A stretch of DNA of 43,000 nucleotides, taken from Apostichopus japonicus (Eukaryota > Echinodermata > Holothuroidea > Aspidochirotida > Stichopodidae). This document shows, piece after piece, positions 22,987 to 34,214 of this stretch. The notes below the pieces were generated by a model. That model was not told where the DNA came from, ran no database searches, and saw only the letters and a program-made list of their open reading frames with translations. Made by a program: the position numbers and the translations under genes. The stretch is from NCBI RefSeq assembly GCF_037975245.1, contig NC_092572.1:29621989-29664988 (forward strand), read 5' to 3'. Position 1 is the first letter of the stretch. Each line of letters opens with the position of its first letter.

Positions 22987-23510
22987 GTAAGTGAGATCAT
23001 TTAATATATTAAACAATATTTGTTCATCATTCAGACTCTTTCACTCTCATATGATCTCAGCAATTATAATATGTATTGTACTTTAAACATTCAAATATCC
23101 TGATTCTTTTTAGTATTAATTTTGTCAATAAACTGCATAATGGATTACAATATAGTATAGTGTACAGCTATTTGCTGAATGTCGGAAAACAGGTTTCTCT
23201 CAAAGTTCTGCAAGTATCCTTACAATTGTTATTGAATATTAAATAATTAGGTTACTATTATAATAACAGTTATCCATACTGCAGTTTCCTTAAATAAATA
23301 ACACTCATGAGTCTTTCTGTTGTGTGGAAGGATTCAAACTTTTATTACCACTTTCCAATGACACGGCAATCGTTTTACACTTCTGTATGATCTAATTTAA
23401 AAACATTTCTCTGAAATTTTTATCTACTTCAGAGGTCATTCTATAAGTAAGTACAGGAAATAACCCTACATATTTATATTTGTGCTATTGCCATATCTTG
23501 CATCTCGCAG

Positions 23511-23683
23511 GTGACTACAGTGTGGAGGATATTTCCGATATCCAGTCAGACTATTCTGGTTGTCGGAAAGAAGGGATTCTAAATATGCTTACTACATGTA
23601 GGAAGAGTATGGCAATTAGTCAACTTGTGGAATTCTCCACAAAAATCAAAGAGTCTGTTAGAACTGGTGTTTGGAAATGTTAG
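23511..23683 (+). CDS. Alternative 3' exon, death-fold-like half domain
   Basis: Acceptor catctcgcag. Phase 1 in, the same phase as the Death-domain exon's end, so a transcript skipping 22,911-22,986 reads straight in. The 57-residue open frame starts GDYSVEDISDIQSDYSG and continues EGILNMLTTC and AISQLVEFSTKIKES to a TAG at 23,681-23,683. The spacing of amphipathic helices resembles helices 3-6 of a death-fold domain, though the conserved Trp of helix 4 is replaced by Cys. It may be an alternative C-terminus or a decayed exon of a second domain. Confidence 0.4.
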
Positions 23684-24619
23684 GTACATTAAACATTTAA
23701 ATTCTCATAATCTATATTTGGTCTGTGAGCTGAGAGTGCTTGAATTGCCTTAAAATTAATGAAATATTATTGAACCAACTATTCTGTGATATTGAAAGAA
23801 TCGTCTGTCAAGTTACTGATTTATAAAACACTGAAAACCATGCAGATAATGTACTTTATTTACTATTAAGAAAGCAATGTAAATATAAGACATTGGCTTT
23901 TCATTCTGAACATTTGCAGAAAAAATGTCTTTAAATATGCATTTCAGCTTTATTAATAATATTCATAACATATGCTACATCGATTTAAAGTGAATAATCT
24001 TCATTTGTATTTACATATCATAGTAGCTGATTCCATATGCGTGCAATGTTGTCTCTTTGTTATATGTACAGCTCATATGAACATAACACTGGCTTTGTCA
24101 TAGTTTATAGAGTCAGTATAACTGGATATGAGAAAAGAAGAGCAACAGTACCATGATGACAATTAGAAGTCAGTGATAGTCCAAAACATGTGACTGTACC
24201 TGTACATCAGCCTCTCATATGGTATGTGATATATGCCTAAAATTAGGTAAAAACTTTGTGTGAGAAATCAAAAAATATCATATTTCACTACTTTACTTGG
24301 TGAACTCTCTGTATTGTAAAAGTGGAGATGTGTGAGTTAAAAATGGAAATGGCAACAGCTTTCTTTCTAACATTATCAGTGTCTGCATGTATGTTGCTAT
24401 GTTATCGGCCTCTTATGCAGTCACTTTTGACATTTGAATGGCAGCATGTAGTTTGTATAAGTCAATCTCAAAATCGTGAAATTAGTATAAATGTAACAGT
24501 CAGGATTCACACTGGATAGTACGTCACTACGCTATATAAGTAGACCCCAGTTACAGTACATGATAATAGTTATATTAACACACCTTCTATACTTAGCATG
24601 TTTCCTATTTTCTTTGTAG

Positions 24620-24751
24620 ATATTCTTGGTATGCTCTTCTACCATCATCATCTGTATGATGGTTGTTAACATCTGCCCTAGACTGTGTATGTGTTCACAT
24701 TACAGTCATATCACAGCAGGACAGGAAAGAAGATATCCATTCAGTTATCTG
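24620..24751 (+). other. Possible exon, unrecognised (44 codons, phase 0-0)
   Basis: A stretch bounded by acceptor tttctttgtag and donor ctg/gtacgt stays open for exactly 44 codons. The peptide is Cys- and Ile-rich (a TIIICMMVVNICPRLCMC core). No domain is recognised. It may be a 3' UTR exon or chance. Confidence 0.2.
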
Positions 24752-25117
24752 GTACGTAATATATACATTTTGTTACTCTGTTTATATGAGAACTAATGTC
24801 TAATTAATTTATACAACAATTAAAGTCAAAAGGTTTACTGTTTTTTAAGATTGATTTAATAACAATGTGATGGTAAATACTTTTACTTGACCAGGAGCTT
24901 ACTTATTGCAAGATCTTCACTTGGGTATGCCTTTCCAGAAGATCTCCAACTGTGCTCTCATCAAAAAAATTCTTCTTGTAAATTATGTGACATTTTCTAT
25001 CACTCCATGGAGATTAGTGATGCTCTGGGTGCCTTCACTGAAGTCTTTCTTCAAAATAATGTGGTAAAATTGATTTAACATCCTCAGTTCAGTGATGGTT
25101 TTATTTATTCTGTGTCT

Positions 25118-25160
25118 TTATCTCATCTCCCTACATGAAATGTATAGGGAGATGAGATAA
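25118..25160. repeat. Long hairpin (19-bp arms, 2-nt bulge)
   Basis: Arm ttatctcatctccctacat (25,118-25,136) and arm atgtatagggagatgagata plus one a (25,140-25,160) are complementary except for two extra bases, separated by only gaa. The hairpin is strong and lies downstream of the Death-domain gene. Confidence 0.8.
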
Positions 25161-26090
25161 CTTACTTCATCCCACATCAGAAATATGAGGAAGCGTGGAG
25201 GACATGAGATCTGCAACTTCATGGATTGCCGTCGTGGTTTACTTACAATAGTGGCATGACAAATGTAAAAGATGCATTAATAAATAAACCTGTATACCCT
25301 ACGTCCAAAATGGGTGAAATGATGACTGTGACTCTTTAATGAGCTAATATGATGAACCTACTAACCCATCATATGTGCTTAAATATACTTATATAAGTTT
25401 TACTCAATGTACTGCATCTTAGTAATTAACTCAAATTATCACTAAATAAAGACAAGTCAAACTGATAACAAAACCTGGGAAGGATGACAACAAAATAAGA
25501 TATGGAGTGAAATGTTGTTTCAAAACTGTCCTTTTTTCTCTGTTTTCATAGTTCAGTTTCAGTTTCAATACAATCGTGAGTAGAAGACTGTCATTTTCAG
25601 TGGATGGCCAGAAGTTCCTGCAGGCATCTTTTAATTGTTCCTAACTGCCTAAGAAGGTTGGTTGGTATGATGTTTCAGTTTGAAGGAGAGGTCATGGAAG
25701 TGATGTTGTCCTCAATTTCAAACAATATATCACAGAAAGTAGCATTTAATACATTAAGTGTATATTTGAAAGATACAGTGTTAATCAAAAGTTGCAGCAG
25801 TTCATAGCTGGCTTACTAGCAAGACATGCAGAGCCCAGAAGTTGGAAACTTACACATATCAAAAGCTAATTTTGGAAGAGACACTCTTATCTTTGTGTGT
25901 ACTTGGTGTTTGAAGTGTACTCTGTCTAATTATAGAAATAAATTATCTTGTCATCATATATTAGTTAAATGTTAACAGTCATATTTCATGGGATTTGCCA
26001 TTAGTATACATTTTAATAGTTGATACCAAATTACATAAGAAACTTATATTGATGCAACTGCTAAGTTATATGTTATTTTGTTCTGTATAG

Positions 26091-26223
26091 ATGCTTACAT
26101 GATATCATTAACTGTATCAGCCTGGGATGTTTCTTTCTGCATATCCTACACTGTTGCAGTGTACATATAACAGCTGTATCCAAGCAAGTACGAAAGCATA
26201 GTGATCTTCATATGTTATGCCAG
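26091..26223 (+). other. Possible exon with weak LRR-like pattern
   Basis: Bounded by acceptor ttctgtatag and donor gccag/gtatgc. In one frame it is open for 44 codons and contains FLHILHCCSVHITAVSKQ followed by SDLHML, which loosely fits an LRR spacing (L-x-x-L-x-x-C-x-x-x-I-T). It could be a remnant of LRR exons of an NLR. The evidence is thin and it could be chance. Confidence 0.18.
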
Positions 26224-26907
26224 GTATGCATTGTGCACGTTTTACTCCGCTTTTGAGACATTGTTTCTTCTTCCCAAATCTGCGACAACTACTGTAAATC
26301 AGTAGAGCTAAAGTTTAAGTGATTCTCTAAAATTTCAAAGTTACATAATCTTATATCCAGTTCATCACTTCCATGATTATCTTCCTTTTGAGATGTGCAG
26401 TATGTACATGTATTTACCAAATGTTAATATCCACTGATGTCCTCTCAATTAAAGAACGAATGTGATGAGAGGTTCTTGACCTAATTTATGTGACACAGCC
26501 ATTTTACACTTTTATCCATTAACCAATACTTACCAGTGTCCTGTTGTTTACACTGAATGTCTTTCTTTGGGGGTCATGAGTCAAACTAAGTCCGGATATT
26601 TGACGTTTTTGATGCTATCATGCATGTTCAGGCTTGGTAACATCTGTTTTATTTCTTAAATTTAATAGTGGAATGACTAAATGTAATTGAGTTTGGTGAC
26701 AATAGCTTTACTATGAAACCTTTGTCAAATGCAATTACAGTGAAGCTGTGGTAACTGACCAACATGATCATTGTTTATAATTTATTAAATTTACTCAAAG
26801 TACTAGATTTTATCAAACCCTGATCTCCATAACCACCAGATATGAAATAAATCAAACTAACAGGCCAATCGTTAAATGAGATATGTACATAACATAGATA
26901 TTATATT

Positions 26908-26915
26908 TGACGTCA
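26908..26915. promoter_or_regulatory. Perfect CRE palindrome
   Basis: TGACGTCA in otherwise AT-rich sequence downstream of the Death-domain gene; no target is assigned. Confidence 0.2.
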
Positions 26916-27080
26916 GTGGTTATTCTCTTTTCTCATAATTCAGCTTGGATTTCTATACAGTGATGAAGAGAAGATGATGTCAACTTAAAGGCCAGAAGTG
27001 TCATACAGTACATGAATTAACCAGATCTACACCAGAAACTGCCATCAATAAGCGATAAGGGAACAGACAAGATATGTAAC

Positions 27081-27276
27081 CTGTGACTACCACCTAATGT
27101 TTGGACCAGTTGTGGGGACAATGAGATCAATGGTGGAACATCTATGACTTTAGAGCATTACTGTGACTACCACCTAATGTTTGGACCAGTTGTGGGGACA
27201 CTGAGATCATTGGTGGAGGAGTATCTATGACTATAGAGCACTACTGCGATGACCAACTAATGATTAGACCAGTTGT
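27081..27276 (+). repeat. 80-bp tandem repeat, about 2.4 copies
   Basis: Units at 27,081, 27,161 and (partial) 27,244 share 'ctgtgactaccacctaatgt' and 'ttggaccagttgtggggaca'; the last copy is diverged and stops after 'agaccagttgt'. No coding potential is seen. Confidence 0.85.
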
Positions 27277-28003
27277 TTCAGAGCCAAGATGTTGAAGATT
27301 TCACATAATGCCATATATCAAACTGCAGTTCAAATGGAGAGTTTTTATTACTCTATGCATTTATTGATTGAAAACATACTTTTCTAGCATAAAGCATAGG
27401 TTCTCTATAATAACAACTAGAGGGCATTCCACAGAGTTGCATATCTCATTGCTCATATCTCATTGTGACTATATTTCTGAAATGTTCATTTTAATTGATG
27501 TGAAAAGCTCTTTCTGTTAATTTGAGAATTCAGGTACATTCATTGAGAGCATTTGTGGTGGGTTTTCTAATAACATTGAGTGAGATTGTATTAACACATT
27601 AGGGGTGGGAAGGTAGAAGGGTGTGGAAATGGGGGAGTGTACATGATACAATGTATGATTACAATACAAAAAAAACTGAGAAATGAGAAGTATATAGACA
27701 CAAATACTCAATTAAATGCTCATTTTATCTTTTTTTAATGTTAAATAAAATAAACATATTGTGCATTTCATTGCAAGGTTATGGTGTGGAAGCAGGAAGG
27801 TGGTAGGGTGCAGAAGTATCTTCCACTCTCACTTGTACACAACAAATCTAGCTGCTGTAGGACACTGTGGTGACATGTTATCCACAATTGATCATTTAAT
27901 TTATTTGATGACATAAGGTCACTACATGAATCTTGCTCGAAATTTTCCAACACTTTTTTAAGGGATTGTACATTATAGTGTACCAAATAAATGCTGTGTG
28001 TTC

Positions 28004-31000
28004 AAGGGTGGATCCAGAGAGGAGGGTGGATTGGTGACCACCCCCCCCCCACACACAACCTTACGTCTTAGGAGAAAAAGAAAAGAACATCTGTATCACA
28101 CACAAAGGCTGACATTTCCAGTATATGGGGTAGAGTGAGGCATATATACTGACCTCAGTCCAACAGAATCATCTCTTGCATACAGACTGTACGAAATGAG
28201 TCTGTCATTTCTCCACGTTCACTGATATCCATATTGATGAAGGAAACACATTTCTTGATGTTAACGCATTGATTATTGTGAAGCTTTCAAAATAGTAGAC
28301 ATTTTACAAAATATTTTGCAGTGTATGAAGGAGGGGCAGAGAGGTTTGAGATGGGCAGAAACAGAAATTGCAAATAACTACATCATCAATAAGAGTTTAT
28401 GAATTTGTGGTTTGGTAGGAATTTAAAGAAGTATTAATTGTAGGCTGTCAAAAATATCCTGCAAATTTCTTAAGGAATATTTGAGTGTCAGGCGGATCTG
28501 TGTGGTAGTGTTACCCACAGGGAGGGGTGAAAGGGGTGGGGTTTTCCCATCCCCCTTGTAAACTTTTTGCAAATGAAGTATGCTTAGAAGATGAATGGTG
28601 CTATCTCTATCCTGTTCTGGAGCTAACTTGTGTGCCAATTATTCACCCATATATTAGTAATGGTAAAATTTGTTAAATTAATCACCAAAAACAGTGCCAG
28701 GCGTAAATGTTTAAAATAGTGTTTGTGCTTGGCAACATTCAGAACTGCCAGAGGCAGCAGCACGCCTCCTCCCTGTATCAGCACAAACCTGGGAGTACAG
28801 TACCAAGGTGTGTATTCAAATAAGATATCTGCATCTCTGCTCTCTTAATTAGTATTAAGTATTTAATGCTTGTCTTTTCATTTCTTTTTCATATTTTACT
28901 ATTCATGTACAGGAAATTGGAAGGTACAAAACCTTGCGTATGAAAAAAGTGTTGGTTGGTATGAAGGAGAAAGGATTGGGAAGATTTAGTAAGAGTGGGA
29001 GAGTACTCTAGATAGTAAGAATATATTCTCTGAATAGGTTTTGAGAAACCATTCCAAGTAATTAAATTGATGCTTCAAACATTTGAAGCTGTCGATTCTC
29101 CAGGGGTTCTCATTTCTAATTCACACACACCATACTAAGCATCATATCATTCCTAGTTTGTTCTTATCCTTGAGGGTTTTTATGATGACCCACAGTGTTG
29201 GCGATTTTATCACATGTATTCGGATGATAATCCAAATTTCTAAAGTATTCTTAATATTGTGACTGTCTATTAATTAATGCATGATGTCTTGGGAGAAGAA
29301 ATGTCTTAGGGAATAAATTAGTCCAAGTTCTTTTAATTGTGCAGTAAAACTCTTTTTTTCGTTAATGAGTCCATGATACTTTTCATTGAATGCATTTGTA
29401 ATCAGTGGCAATGGGGGGGGGGGGGGGGTGTTCAGACTGGATTATTTTTATTTCCAGGGAAGAATGGGACTACTACAGATATATACACCACTCTATCCCT
29501 CCACTCCCAACCCCTCCCCCCGGCCTCTTTGGTCAACCCTCACAAGTATTTATGTATTTACGTAATTCGTCAACCAAACCAAACCAAAATATAGAAATTT
29601 GTCGAGTTGTCTAACACTCTTAGTTTAGAACTCGCCTGACCCTTCAGCACCACCGTAGAAAACCGAAGCATTCAATTACAAGTGTAAATCGAAAAACCAC
29701 AAAAGACGTTCAGGGAATCATGTTGAAGTCAAATTGACGTATGAAGTTTGAGGCATATGACTGAATGGAAATCGTGTTTAATTGAAATCTGGTGCTGATC
29801 GGTTTTGTCTTACGTACCGGAATATAAAATCCAATTATCTTTGGAAATCATTTTCCAGGAAAAGGTAAGCGGTACAAGGAAATTCTTCCGCAGCTTACGT
29901 AGTTCAGTTTACCAGTTGATAGTAACATGTTCTCAAAACATTGATGAATACAATTACACACATCATGAACCTATTGCGAAATGAGTAACGTGAAAATAGA
30001 ATATATGACACCCATTTGGTTAATGATATGCTTGTATACGAGCAGCAAAACTAGACGCTTCCCAAGTAATAAATTCCTATTTCTTCTATAACTAGAATGC
30101 AAAATGCATTGAGGTTTCGATGACTCCAGTGCACTAGACTTCTGCTTGTTAGCATAACCTGTTACAATAGAAATGGCCCGAACCAGCATTTTAATACAAC
30201 ACTATGGCATGATAAACACAGGTCAGTGTACTTACAGTACGTGACTAAACACACCTCTTTAGAGCTAACGTTCTCTAAATCAGAGATTTAATATTAATAA
30301 AGGTGTTGTAAAATACACTCACCTCTGATCTTATATAAATTCAGATCAGTCCGTCTAGTAAACTATATGAAAAGTGGCCGGTCCTCCAGTACACAAGAAA
30401 TACACACAATACACCGTCGCTCAGTCCAAGCTTAGATCGGTAACGTGAGAATCTTTACGCCAAGCCGTGGTTGGAACTTCCCGAAGGTGGTGCGAAGTAC
30501 TAGTAGTAGTACTGTAGGGCGCCTAGGCTTACGATCCAATGAACATCAACCGTGCTAGGCTACGCTGATAAACAATCACCTGCGACGCGGACCGGAGGTG
30601 ATTGTTAGGCCACTAAGTCTGGTGAAAAGAGCTCGCGGAGTAGTAATTAACACGAATAGGCGATGTCCGAACAAATATAGATAATAAGGGTTGAAGTTTC
30701 TGAGGTAAAGATACGCGTGTAGAGCTGTAATTAAGTATCTTAATATAGGTCAGCTCGTACTGATAATACATATAATAACAAGTCGCGGAGGTCCCAAGCT
30801 CAGTCAGATGACTCATGTATTCCTGGCAAGTCCCAGTATTTTCCAGACGGGGCAACCCGTCACAAAGAAAGTTTAGACTTCCGGAGATGAGGGTGCAATG
30901 AAATAAAACTTGCTACACCTCCACTAAAAACAATAGGGGTATTGTACTCAATGTTATGTTTTCATGCACACACCAAGTATTAGAGGTATCCACGATTTCC

Positions 31001-31505
31001 ATGGTAACGTACCATGTAAAAGGTTTTTCAGAGTTTGACCTCTGGTGACTTGAAAGGAGATTTGACCTCACAAGCAACATGATTCTAGTAATCAATTATG
31101 GCAAATCCATATACCATGTATGAAAAGTATCCATGATTTCTACCCTGAGAAATCATGTTTTCAAGGTTTTCAGGTCTCGATAAATATTTTTTAAAGTACT
31201 CGCTATTAGGCGAACGTGGATTTCTACTCGCCAAATTCCACTCAGCACTAGGCCAATGATTGTTGTGCAAGTCTCGAAAGTACTGATCTGCAACACCAAG
31301 ACTTTCTATGAACAACGTTTAGGCAGTTAGGCAGATACATGGTGCTACGTAATTGCGCATTGGAAAGTCATGTTTCTTTGCAGTATGAAATTTAAACTGT
31401 TTCGCACCAAAAGTCAGTTTTGAACAAAGTAAGACATGTCGAAATCATAAATAAGCAGCTTGCCTTAATGTAATGACTTAAACATTTAAAAGTAAAACAT
31501 CTGTA
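28004..31505. other. Intergenic stretch with G/C homopolymers, no gene recognised
   Basis: Contains a transposon-terminus-like phrase next to a C tract (28,004-28,060: 'agggtggatccagagagg' then ccacccccccccc), a G tract of about 18 at 29,413, an AGGTCA-family fragment on the minus strand near 31,030-31,080, and a hairpin at 30,571-30,606. Open frames on both strands are short and unrecognised. Confidence 0.4.
30571..30606. repeat. 11-bp inverted repeat with GC-rich loop
   Basis: Arms aacaatcacct (30,571-30,581) and aggtgattgtt (30,596-30,606), loop gcgacgcggaccgg. It sits in a locally CpG-rich patch (about 30,400-30,620), unlike the AT-rich surroundings, so it could belong to a promoter region or a small element. 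Confidence 0.7.
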
Positions 31506-31513
31506 TAAACACC
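31506..31513. repeat. Target-site duplication, left copy
   Basis: TAAACACC immediately before the element; an identical copy follows its right end at 32,619-32,626. Confidence 0.9.
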
Positions 31514-32618
31514 CAGTGGCGTAGCCAAGGAAGGGGGGCTGGGACGACAGCCCCCCCCCCATGAAAGCTTGTCCCCCCCCGGCGCCCCCACTGGGATTTT
31601 GGGTGTCGATAAAAAAAATTACATGTGCGAAAAATATATCATTGGTCTGAATGGTCTCGAATCTTCATGATGACCACTCATGAACGACCCTTCGACCGCG
31701 GACCGGCAGTAGGCTATAGTTGCTGAAAAACCGGACTTGACATATAGTGCATAGGCCGGGTTTTCACTTGTGGGACGTACCCTGATGCAGTTTAAACCGC
31801 CAAATTTTCAAGAAAGGAGACAATACTATCGCTGAGAATCAGTCTATCACCCTAATGGTGTTTCAGAGGGAGGTTGAGGACATTTTAGAGCAGCTTACAA
31901 GCATGGGCGTCAGTCCTGGGGTGGGGGCGGGGGACATGCCGATGGGTGGGGGACATACTATCAAATGACCCCCCCTCCTCCCTTACACACACAATTTAGA
32001 GTCGTGGCTCTATTTGGTTAGGGCTTACACATCTCAGGCTTCATATCATCGAATATTAGAAGTTCAGTTCTATGAAAAGGGACCGAGAGTTTTCAAATCG
32101 GTATGACCTGCAACTTTGTCTGTGTGTCGCGACGAGCGAAATTTGAGATTTTGAGACACAAGCTGTGTGCGGAAAATGGTGCGGCCGGAGCCTACAACTA
32201 GTTCAAGAAGTCATCGCACTTCATAGCTAGAGCCAAAGCCTGTTCATATTTGTTGTTTAGTTGTAGATGGTGTTTCAAAGACGGTGTCCGTTCCCTAATA
32301 TTGGGGAAATAGGGGGCATATTCCGTAAAAATTAAGGCCGCATTAACTTTATTGCAGATTTCCTGAGTGACGAATTTGTCATTTTCTCCCGAAATCACGC
32401 AGCTAGATGGCTGCTATCCAGCCTGGCAAGTGCCATCTCCAGCCATCTGGCAGGTATTGAAATCTGAAATTTTCTTGCTACGCTGCGCGCCAAACCGTTT
32501 GTTACGCTGCGCGCCAACCCATGATGGCGCTCCGCTTAGATAGTAACGGGACGCCCTCCCAAGAAATGGTCAAGCGCCCCCCCCCCCCCCCACTGAAAAA
32601 TTCCTGGCTACGCCACTG
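31514..32618. mobile_element. hAT-like non-autonomous DNA transposon, 1,105 bp
   Basis: Ends CAGTGGCGTAGCCAAGGA and TTCCTGGCTACGCCACTG are inverted repeats, with G/C-rich tracts just inside both ends. It is flanked by a perfect 8-bp direct repeat TAAACACC (31,506-31,513 and 32,619-32,626). The CAG-start termini and the 8-bp duplication are hallmarks of the hAT superfamily. No transposase is recognised; the longest frame is a 66-codon minus-strand ORF (32,198-32,398), so it would be mobilised in trans. Confidence 0.9.
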
Positions 32619-32626
32619 TAAACACC
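32619..32626. repeat. Target-site duplication, right copy
   Basis: TAAACACC directly after the CGCCACTG terminus, identical to 31,506-31,513. Confidence 0.9.
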
Positions 32627-32927
32627 TACGAAGATAATTTGGCTTAAGCTACATCTTGTCTACATTATTACTATAGGTATATAGTATATACAGTAGCTAG
32701 GTGTGCGCGAGTTCTAAGCCTATATAGCTACAGTACCTTACTGCTACTTTGAACCGCTACTCGATTAGCGCGACTTCGTACATTTGCCCGTTGTTTACCT
32801 TGTCTTTTAGCTGCAGATTGATGCGCGAAAAATATCGCTATGACTCCATTAAACTGCCTAAATCAAAGCGATTTATTACTTAATTTATGAGCAGTTATTG
32901 AAATGTATGGATCACCACCCACCCAAG

Positions 32928-33474
32928 GCTGGATAACTTAGTCGTTAGAGCACCGTGCTTGTAACCTAGATGTCACGGGTTAGAATCCCGTTCTATAAAT
33001 CAGTCGTTAGAGCACCGTGCCTGTAACCTAGAGGTCACGGGTGAGAATCCCGTTCTATAACTCAGTCGTTAGAGCACCGTGCCTGTAGTCTAGAGGACAC
33101 GGGTGAGAATCCCGTTCTATAACTCAGTCGTTTGAGCACCGTGCCTGTAACCTAGAGGTCACGGGTAAGATTCCCGTTCTATAACTCAGTCGTTAGAGCA
33201 TTGTGCTTGTAACCTAGAGGTCACGGGTAAGAATTCCGTTCTATAACTCAGTCGTTAGAGCACCGTGCTTGTAACCTAGAGGACACGGGTAAGATTCCCG
33301 TTCTATAACTCAGTCACTAGAGCATTATGTTGGAACCTAGAGGACACGGGTAAGAATTCCGTTCTATAACTCAGTCGTTGGATCACCGTGCCTGTAACCT
33401 AGAGGACACGGGTAAGAATCCTGTTCTATAACTCAGTCTTTAGAGCACTGTGCTTGCAACCTAGAGGTCACGGG
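32928..33474 (+). repeat. 62-bp tandem array of tRNA-Thr-derived units (nine copies)
   Basis: Nine head-to-tail units with 'cagtcg' starts at about 33,001, 33,063, 33,125, 33,187, 33,249, 33,311, 33,372 and 33,434, plus one before them. Each reads like the core of a tRNA: D-arm/A-box (ctcagtcgttagagca), anticodon loop cttgtaa (UGU, Thr), variable aggtc, T-arm (acggg...cccgt). Acceptor stem halves are missing, the 5' anticodon stem (ccgtg) no longer pairs with cctag, and the T-loop has A in place of the conserved C. The units are therefore not functional tRNAs but a tRNA-derived satellite. Confidence 0.88.
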
Positions 33475-34186
33475 AAAAAAAGAAACAGAAAATTCTATGA
33501 AATAGAATGGTTCTGATTGTTTTTAATAAATCGTTCAGCGCTGTAACCTATACCTATATGTAACCATCACGGTAGGACTGTAAACTTTGTGCCACTATCG
33601 GTTTGGGATTTGAATGAGGCTAGGCTGTATGAGTGGGGAAGGCCGTGAAACCAAGGTAATAGAGACTTGTGCGTGGTCGGATTGCCCCCATTTCTATTAC
33701 TGCCAAACCCTCCCCCTCCCCATCCCCTCTCACACACAAACACACACATCCGTACTGTAACTTACATCAGGCATTGTCGTGTCTATATTGTTACAGAAAG
33801 TGCCATTATTAATATTCCATCTATATAGTTCACCGTTGACAATATACTCTAGATTTGGCTCAAATGTAAGGATCCAAGAGTTTACGGTTATTAGCTGCGT
33901 TTGCCGATTTTGTCTTAATTCTTGTACTACTTGTTAAAACGATCATTTTAACGGTATACTGTTCTATATTATACACAGAAAACTGAGTGTGGGTTGTAGA
34001 TAAGACGTATTCATATTATCGGCCCGAGTGTGTAGCCTGTAGGTAAAGGAGGTCTCTCCGTCGACACTGCAGGACGTAGAGTACACACCAACCTTGATAT
34101 CAGAATCTCCCGGAAAAAAAAAACTATACACACTGGATTAATTCCCGACTTGATGACCTTGTTTCCTCACTGTTGATGGAAAAGAT

Positions 34187-34214
34187 TGACGTCACGCCAG
34201 GTGTTCTGACGTCA
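34187..34214. promoter_or_regulatory. Twin perfect CRE palindromes, 20 bp apart
   Basis: TGACGTCA occurs at 34,187-34,194 and 34,207-34,214, a start-to-start distance of 20 bp, close to two helical turns. CREB/ATF-family bZIP dimers bind this palindrome. A further TTACGTCA overlapping an E-box CACGTG lies at 34,363-34,374. No target gene is visible in the window. Confidence 0.45.

Larger units (their letters stand above)
23685..28003 (+). other. 3' flank of the gene, no supported gene
   Basis: AT-rich sequence with several splice-like signals and short ORFs (24,322; 24,887; 25,604) that show no recognisable domain. Candidate AATAAA poly(A) signals occur (for example in 'aataaataaacctg' near 25,280 and 'actaaataaag' near 25,441), so the real transcript end may be here. 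It also holds a hairpin at 25,118-25,160, a perfect CRE at 26,908-26,915 and an 80-bp tandem repeat at 27,081-27,276. Confidence 0.4.

Noticed and set aside
29337-29614. Two overlapping plus-strand frames with Gly-rich runs
   Set aside because: Glycine runs come from a homopolymer G tract; both frames span it and neither has a domain.
32928-33474. CRISPR array
   Set aside because: The repeats abut with no unique spacers, and the unit is tRNA-derived in a eukaryotic context.
32928-33474. Cluster of functional tRNA-Thr genes
   Set aside because: Acceptor stems are missing, the anticodon stem does not pair, and the conserved T-loop C is changed in every unit.
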